From Siccibacter colletis (GTDB lineage: Bacteria > Pseudomonadota > Gammaproteobacteria > Enterobacterales > Enterobacteriaceae), in contig NZ_JMSQ01000006.1 of NCBI RefSeq assembly GCF_000696575.1, positions 124,001-188,000 of the forward strand: DNA of 64,000 nucleotides. Direction: 5' to 3'. Below the pieces are notes generated by a model, which was given only the letters and a program-made list of their open reading frames with translations, was not told the DNA's origin and did not search any database. Within the stretch, counting starts at the first letter, position 1. Every line of letters starts with the position of its first letter. The position numbers were made by a program, and so were the translations under genes. Below, one piece after another: positions 59,670-64,000 of the stretch.

Positions 59670-60329
59670 ATGGATGTTATTCTTTTCATTGTTGATTTTA
59701 TTCTGCATATCGACGTTCACCTTGCTGAACTGGTGGCGGAGTACGGCGTCTGGGTATATGCCATTCTGTTTTTGATTCTGTTCTGTGAAACGGGGCTGGT
59801 GGTAACACCTTTTCTGCCGGGAGATTCACTGCTGTTTGTCGCCGGTGCGCTGGCGTCGCTGCCGGGCAACGATCTGAACGTGCATCTGATGGTGCTGCTG
59901 ATGATCATTGCGGCGATCCTTGGCGATGCCGTCAACTACACCATCGGACGACTGTTCGGCGATAAGCTGTTCAGCAATCCGGACTCGAAAATCTTCCGTC
60001 GCAGCTATCTGGATAAAACCCACGCGTTTTACGCCCGTCACGGCGGCAAAACCATCATCCTGGCGCGTTTCGTGCCGATCGTACGCACCTTTGCGCCGTT
60101 CGTCGCCGGCATGGGTAAAATGTCCTATCGTCACTTCGCCGCCTACAATGTGATCGGCGCGCTGGTGTGGGTGCTGCTGTTTACCTACGCCGGTTTCTTC
60201 TTCGGGACGCTGCCGTTTGTGCAGGAGAACCTGAAGCTGCTGATCGTGGCCATCATTATCGTGTCGATCCTGCCGGGCGTGGTGGAAGTTATTCGCCATA
60301 AACGTGCAGCGGCGCGGCAGGGGCGCTAA
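59670..60329 (+). CDS. dedA: DedA family membrane protein
   Basis: Inner-membrane protein of 219 residues with about five hydrophobic segments. Family motifs include [18 protein letters not shown] and the conserved [19 protein letters not shown] segment with the essential arginines. DedA proteins help maintain membrane energetics and lipid-carrier recycling; the E. coli paralogues YqjA and YghB are best studied. It is 25 bases after truA and 263 bases before accD. Confidence 0.95.
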   Translation: MDVILFIVDFILHIDVHLAELVAEYGVWVYAILFLILFCETGLVVTPFLPGDSLLFVAGALASLPGNDLNVHLMVLLMIIAAILGDAVNYTIGRLFGDKLFSNPDSKIFRRSYLDKTHAFYARHGGKTIILARFVPIVRTFAPFVAGMGKMSYRHFAAYNVIGALVWVLLFTYAGFFFGTLPFVQENLKLLIVAIIIVSILPGVVEVIRHKRAAARQGR

Positions 60330-60339
60330 GGTTAAGCTT

Positions 60340-60371
60340 CCGGCCCGGTGGAATATCACCCTCCGGGCCGG
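60340..60371. other. Stable hairpin between dedA and accD
   Basis: CCGGCCCGG (60340-60348) and CCGGGCCGG (60363-60371) form a perfect nine-base-pair stem with a 14-base loop. No T-run follows, so it is not a standard terminator. It could be a processing or stabilising element at the dedA 3' end or in the accD leader. Confidence 0.55.
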
Positions 60372-60592
60372 TACGATAACCGGAAATATGCGCAGCTAAG
60401 CGCGGTTCGACCACTTTTTTATCCCAAGTCGTCGGCCATTATGTTTTAATGTGCACCATTTATTTGGTTGCCCGGGGGGATTTGCATTCCGCGCCCCACG
60501 GTCAAAACTGGCATCTGTACCCGCGCCGGCATGTACTGTAGTGCTATGGCAGTACGGTTCGGGTATCCCAGGTTCAGGCAGAAAGGTCATCA

Positions 60593-61513
60593 ATGAGCTG
60601 GATTGAACGAATTCTCAATAAGAGCAATATCACCCCCACCCGCAAGGCAAGCATCCCTGAAGGGGTGTGGACCAAGTGCGACAGCTGCGGCCAGGTACTT
60701 TACCGTGCCGAGCTGGAGCGTAACCTTGGCGTCTGCCCGAAGTGCGACCACCACATGCGTATGTCGGCGCGCGATCGCCTGCACAGCCTGTTAGATGAAG
60801 GCACGTTAGTGGAGTTGGGTAGCGAACTTGAGCCGAAAGATGTTCTGAAGTTCAAAGACTCCAAAAAATACAAAGACCGCATGGCGACCGCGCAGAAAGA
60901 GACCGGTGAGAAAGACGCGCTGGTGGTGATGAAAGGCACCCTGCACGATATGCCGGTTGTGGCGGCAGCCTTTGAGTTTGCCTTCATGGGCGGCTCGATG
61001 GGTTCCGTGGTGGGCGCGCGTTTCGTGCGTGCGGTTGAGCAGGCGCTGGAAGACAACTGCCCGCTGATCTGCTTCTCCGCCTCCGGTGGCGCGCGTATGC
61101 AGGAAGCGCTGATGTCGCTGATGCAGATGGCGAAAACCTCTGCGGCGCTGGCAAAAATGCAGGAGCGCGGTCTGCCGTACATTTCCGTGCTGACCGACCC
61201 GACCATGGGCGGCGTATCGGCAAGCTTCGCGATGCTCGGCGATCTCAACATCGCTGAACCGAAAGCGCTGATCGGCTTTGCCGGTCCACGCGTTATCGAG
61301 CAGACGGTACGTGAAAAACTGCCGGCTGGGTTCCAGCGCAGTGAGTTCCTGATCGAAAAAGGCGCTATCGATATGATCGTGCGTCGTCCGGAGCTGCGCC
61401 TGAAGCTGGCCAGCATCCTGGCGAAAATGATGAATCTTCCCGCCCCAAATCCTGACAAGCCGCGCGAGAGCATCGTCGTTCCGCCTGCGCCGCAGCAGGA
61501 CGAGATCGAGTAA
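60593..61513 (+). CDS. accD: AccD, acetyl-CoA carboxylase carboxyltransferase beta subunit
   Basis: Beta subunit of 306 residues that, with AccA, transfers the carboxyl group from biotin to acetyl-CoA in the first step of fatty acid synthesis. The zinc finger is C29, C32, C48 and C51. The oxyanion-forming segments include [15 protein letters not shown] and [10 protein letters not shown]. It is two residues longer than in E. coli because of an insert near residue 8. The zinc finger also binds its own mRNA in E. coli. A terminator separates it from folC. Confidence 0.97.
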   Translation: MSWIERILNKSNITPTRKASIPEGVWTKCDSCGQVLYRAELERNLGVCPKCDHHMRMSARDRLHSLLDEGTLVELGSELEPKDVLKFKDSKKYKDRMATAQKETGEKDALVVMKGTLHDMPVVAAAFEFAFMGGSMGSVVGARFVRAVEQALEDNCPLICFSASGGARMQEALMSLMQMAKTSAALAKMQERGLPYISVLTDPTMGGVSASFAMLGDLNIAEPKALIGFAGPRVIEQTVREKLPAGFQRSEFLIEKGAIDMIVRRPELRLKLASILAKMMNLPAPNPDKPRESIVVPPAPQQDEIE

Positions 61514-61516
61514 CTG

Positions 61517-61547
61517 AAAGGCAGGGCCAGTCTGGCCCTGCCTTTTT
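61517..61547 (+). terminator. Terminator between accD and folC
   Basis: AAAGGCAGGGCCA and TGGCCCTGCCTTT form a 13-base-pair stem and are followed by T residues. folC starts 30 bases later. Confidence 0.88.
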
Positions 61548-61576
61548 GCCTTTCAAGCACGTAAAAAGACACGGGT

Positions 61577-62848
61577 ATGATGGACAAAGACGTAATTCCC
61601 AACGCCACGTCGCCCCTGGCCACGTGGCTTTCTTATCTGGAAAATCTGCACGCGAAAACCATCGACATGGGGCTTGAGCGTGTCAGCCGCGTCGCTGCGA
61701 CGCTCAACGTGGCAAAACCGGCCCCGTTCGTATTTACCGTCGCCGGCACCAACGGCAAAGGCACCACCTGCCGCCTGCTTGAAGCGATGCTGATTGCTGC
61801 AGGCTATCGCGTCGGCGTGTACAGCTCGCCGCACCTGGTGCGCTATACCGAGCGGGTACGCATCCAGGGCGCGGAGCTGAGTGAAGCAGACCATACCGCC
61901 TCCTTTGCGCAGATCGAAGCCGCACGCGGTGAAACTTCGCTCTCCTATTTTGAGTACGGCACTCTGTCGGCGCTGTGGCTGTTTAAGCAGGCTCGGGTGG
62001 ACGTCGCTATCCTTGAAGTGGGGCTGGGCGGGCGTCTGGATGCCACCAACCTGGTGGACGCCGACGTGGCGGTGGTGACCAGCATCGCACTGGATCACAT
62101 CGACTGGCTGGGTCCGGATCGCGAGAGCATCGGTCGTGAAAAGGCGGGAGTGTTCCGTGCCGGTAAGCCTGCGGTGGTGGGCGAGCCGGATATGCCGCGC
62201 AGCATCGCTGATGTCGCCGCAGAGAAGGGCGCGCTGTTGCTGCAGCGAGATAAGCAGTGGCGCTATGAGGTGCAAACCGACGGCTGGCGTTTCAGCGACG
62301 CTCAGGGCGAGCTGACGGCGCTGCCGCTGCCGTTAGTGCCACAGCCTAACGCCGCTACGGCGCTTGCCGCGCTGCGTGCCAGCGGGCTTGCGGTGAGCGA
62401 GGCGGTTATTCGCGAGGCGCTGGCTTCTGCGACGTTGCCGGGCCGTTTCCAGATTGTTCAGGACGCGCCGCAGGTGATCCTCGACGTTGCCCATAATCCC
62501 CATGCTGCCGCTTATCTGGCGCAGCGCCTGGCACAGCAGCCGAAAAACGGACGCACGCTGGCGGTGATCGGCATGCTGCATGATAAGGACATTGCCGGTA
62601 CGCTGGCCTGTCTGGAGCCGGTAGTCGATAGCTGGTATTGTGCCCCTCTGGACGGGCCGCGGGGCGCGAAGGCTGAAGAGCTGATTGCCCATCTGGGCGC
62701 AGGCGAGCCGTTCGCAAGCGTGCCGCAGGCGTGGCTGCGTGCGATGTCTGAGGCAACGCCACAGGACACCGTGCTGGTGTGCGGCTCGTTTCACACGGTC
62801 GCGCAGGTAATGGAAGAAATCGAAGCGGGGAGAACCGGTGGCAAGTAA
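61577..62848 (+). CDS. folC: FolC, dihydrofolate/folylpolyglutamate synthase
   Basis: Bifunctional ligase of 423 residues that adds glutamate to dihydropteroate and to reduced folates. The ATP-binding P-loop is GTNGKGTT near residue 57; further Mur-ligase-type motifs are the EYGTLSALW region, LGGRLDATN, and DVAHNPHAA in the C-terminal domain. Two successive ATG codons exist at 61577 and 61580; I kept the first. The end overlaps the dedD start by 11 bases. Confidence 0.96.
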   Translation: MMDKDVIPNATSPLATWLSYLENLHAKTIDMGLERVSRVAATLNVAKPAPFVFTVAGTNGKGTTCRLLEAMLIAAGYRVGVYSSPHLVRYTERVRIQGAELSEADHTASFAQIEAARGETSLSYFEYGTLSALWLFKQARVDVAILEVGLGGRLDATNLVDADVAVVTSIALDHIDWLGPDRESIGREKAGVFRAGKPAVVGEPDMPRSIADVAAEKGALLLQRDKQWRYEVQTDGWRFSDAQGELTALPLPLVPQPNAATALAALRASGLAVSEAVIREALASATLPGRFQIVQDAPQVILDVAHNPHAAAYLAQRLAQQPKNGRTLAVIGMLHDKDIAGTLACLEPVVDSWYCAPLDGPRGAKAEELIAHLGAGEPFASVPQAWLRAMSEATPQDTVLVCGSFHTVAQVMEEIEAGRTGGK

Positions 62849-63557
62849 GTTTCAGAACCGTTTAGTCGGCACCATTGTGCTGGTCGCGCTCGGGGTGATC
62901 CTGCTTCCGGGCATGCTCGACGGGCAGAAAAAACACTATCAGGATGAGTTCGCCGCAATCCCGCTGGTGCCGAAGCCCGGGGATAACGACGAGCCGGACA
63001 TGCTGCCGGCAGCCACCCAGGCGCTGCCCGCGCAGCCGCCGGAGGGTGCCGCAGAAGAGGTGAGGGCGGGCAATGCCGCTGCACCGTCGCTGGACGGGAC
63101 GCAGATGGTCGCCGATAACGGCACGGGTATTGACGAGGCCCCGGTGCCGGCCGCGAAGCCGAAACCGACTCAGGTCAAGCCGAAGCCGCAGGAAGCCGCG
63201 AAACCGAAGCCGGTTGAAAAACCGCAGCCGCAGCGCGACACCACCGGGGAGCAGCTGGCGATGGCTAACGAGTCCCCTGACGTGGCCGAGCAAAAACCGA
63301 TCCCGGCACCGACCGGCAAGGCGTATGTGGTTCAGCTGGGTGCATTAAAAAATGCCGACAAAGTGAATGAAATTGTTGGTAAACTTCGCGCCAACGGGTA
63401 CCGCGTTTACACCTCGCCATCCACGCCGGTACCGGGCAAAATCACCCGTATTCTGGTCGGGCCGGACGCGTCACGCGATAAGCTGAAAGGCTCGCTGGGC
63501 GAGCTGAATCAGCTCTCCGGCCTGAACGGTGTGGTCATGGGGTATAGCGCCAACTGA
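62838..63557 (+). CDS. dedD: DedD, SPOR-domain division protein
   Basis: Inner-membrane division protein of 239 residues, about 19 longer than in E. coli. A single membrane anchor lies at residues 9-26 (LVGTIVLVALGVILLPGM), followed by a low-complexity Pro/Lys linker (KPKPTQVKPKPQEAAKPKP) where the extra length falls, and a C-terminal SPOR domain (about residues 155-239, AYVVQLGALKNADKVN) that binds denuded septal peptidoglycan. The start is GTG inside folC. It supports FtsN-type activation of septal synthesis. Confidence 0.95.
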   Translation: MASKFQNRLVGTIVLVALGVILLPGMLDGQKKHYQDEFAAIPLVPKPGDNDEPDMLPAATQALPAQPPEGAAEEVRAGNAAAPSLDGTQMVADNGTGIDEAPVPAAKPKPTQVKPKPQEAAKPKPVEKPQPQRDTTGEQLAMANESPDVAEQKPIPAPTGKAYVVQLGALKNADKVNEIVGKLRANGYRVYTSPSTPVPGKITRILVGPDASRDKLKGSLGELNQLSGLNGVVMGYSAN

Positions 63558-63617
63558 TGCCGGATTGCTGCGGTTCGCCGCAGCGAAACGGGACAAAAAA
63601 GCAGCTAACTCCGCGAT

Positions 63618-63647
63618 GGCGTTGAATGTTTTTTCAACGCCTTTTTT
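63618..63647 (+). terminator. Terminator after dedD
   Basis: GGCGTTGAA (63618-63626) and TTCAACGCC (63633-63641) form a nine-base-pair stem followed by six T residues. Confidence 0.9.
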
Positions 63648-63672
63648 ATTTCTGTAGGGCACGGAAATCCCT

Positions 63673-63688
63673 ACGCAAACGTTTTCTT
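63673..63688 (+). promoter_or_regulatory. PurR operator at cvpA-purF
   Basis: ACGCAAACGTTTTCTT matches the PurR consensus ACGCAAACGTTTGCGT in its left half and centre (13 of 16 positions). A -10-like TTAGAAT is at 63695-63701. The downstream operon cvpA-purF is PurR-repressed in E. coli. Confidence 0.85.
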
Positions 63689-63744
63689 TTTCTGTTAGAA
63701 TGCGCCCCGAACTGGACGACAGGGCGTAACATCGTGGGACACTT

Positions 63745-64000
63745 ATGGTCTGGATTGATTACGCCATTATCGCAATCGTTGGTTTTTCCGCTCTGGTTAG
63801 CCTGATTCGCGGCTTTGTTCGTGAAGCGTTATCGCTGGTGACATGGGGATGTGCTTTCTTTGTTGCCAGTCATTACTACACTTACCTGTCTGTCTGGTTT
63901 ACGGGCTTTGAAGACGAACTGGTACGTAATGGGATTGCCATCGCGGTGCTGTTTATCGCGACGCTTATCGTCGGCGCTGTCGTTAACTACGTGTTAGGCG
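63745..64000 (+). CDS. cvpA: CvpA, membrane protein needed for colicin V production (N-terminal part)
   Basis: The first 85 codons of a gene that runs off the window. The protein starts VWIDYAIIAIVGFSALVSLIRGFVREALS and shows two to three membrane segments, as in CvpA of E. coli. CvpA is an inner-membrane protein required for colicin V production; purF normally follows in the same operon. The PurR box 57 bases upstream supports the assignment. The ATG at 63745 follows GGGAC with modest ribosome-binding potential. Confidence 0.95.
   Translation, partial: MVWIDYAIIAIVGFSALVSLIRGFVREALSLVTWGCAFFVASHYYTYLSVWFTGFEDELVRNGIAIAVLFIATLIVGAVVNYVLG

Overview
The window is ordinary chromosomal backbone of a gammaproteobacterium in the family Enterobacteriaceae. 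Almost every protein is close in length and motif to its Escherichia coli counterpart, and gene order largely follows the E. coli block from yfeY to cvpA, read in the opposite direction. The DNA looks GC-rich, and several E. coli islands are missing while a Klebsiella-type reverse-transsulfuration cluster is present. This points to an Enterobacter/Leclercia/Lelliottia/Klebsiella-like organism rather than Escherichia or Salmonella. That placement is inference from recall, not a database result.

Layout. 1-5192: end of yfeY, yfeX, and the sulfate/thiosulfate importer cysPTWA. 5260-11076: cysM, the sugar PTS genes ptsH-ptsI-crr, cysK and cysZ. 11406-15058: zipA, ligA, ypeB and a small FlxA-like gene behind a near-consensus flagellar sigma-28 promoter. 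15171-15639: a valU-valX-valY-lysV-type tRNA operon. 15852-22798: gltX, then a cystathionine gamma-lyase/cystathionine beta-synthase pair (mtcC, mtcB) divergent from a MetNIQ-type ABC importer with a MetJ-box-like operator. 22842-26413: the HTH pair yfeD-yfeC, two tRNA-Ala genes and the EAL protein PdeA. 26453-32110: nupC, mntH, ypeC, an aldo-keto reductase and glk. 32151-37821: the pyruvate-sensing pair ypdA-ypdB, alaC, the 23-residue ypdK, a CorA-family gene and a tRNA-Arg without an encoded CCA. 37909-45813: yfdC, mlaA, fadL, yfcZ and the anaerobic beta-oxidation pair fadI-fadJ. 46041-51950: sixA, smrB, prmB, aroC, mepA, yfcA, epmC, yfcL. 52018-64000: mnmC, fabB, flk, pdxB, usg, truA, dedA, accD, folC, dedD and the start of cvpA.

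Functional themes. Sulfur metabolism dominates the first 23 kb: sulfate uptake (CysPTWA, CysZ), cysteine synthesis (CysK, CysM), methionine-to-cysteine conversion (MtcB, MtcC) and a linked importer. Fatty-acid genes are tied together by FadR-like sites at fadL and fadI and by a FabR-like palindrome at fabB. Carbon sensing appears as PTS proteins, Glk, YpdAB and several CRP/Cra-like sites. Metal uptake is seen at mntH, with MntR and Fur boxes.

I did not find a CRISPR array, insertion sequence, transposase, integrase, toxin-antitoxin pair or defence island. The least ordinary items are the mtcBC-importer cluster, the sigma-28-driven FlxA-like gene, the CCA-less tRNA-Arg, a REP-like element bracketed by a 120-bp-period direct repeat after mlaA, the tiny ypdK gene, and a few unexplained palindromes.
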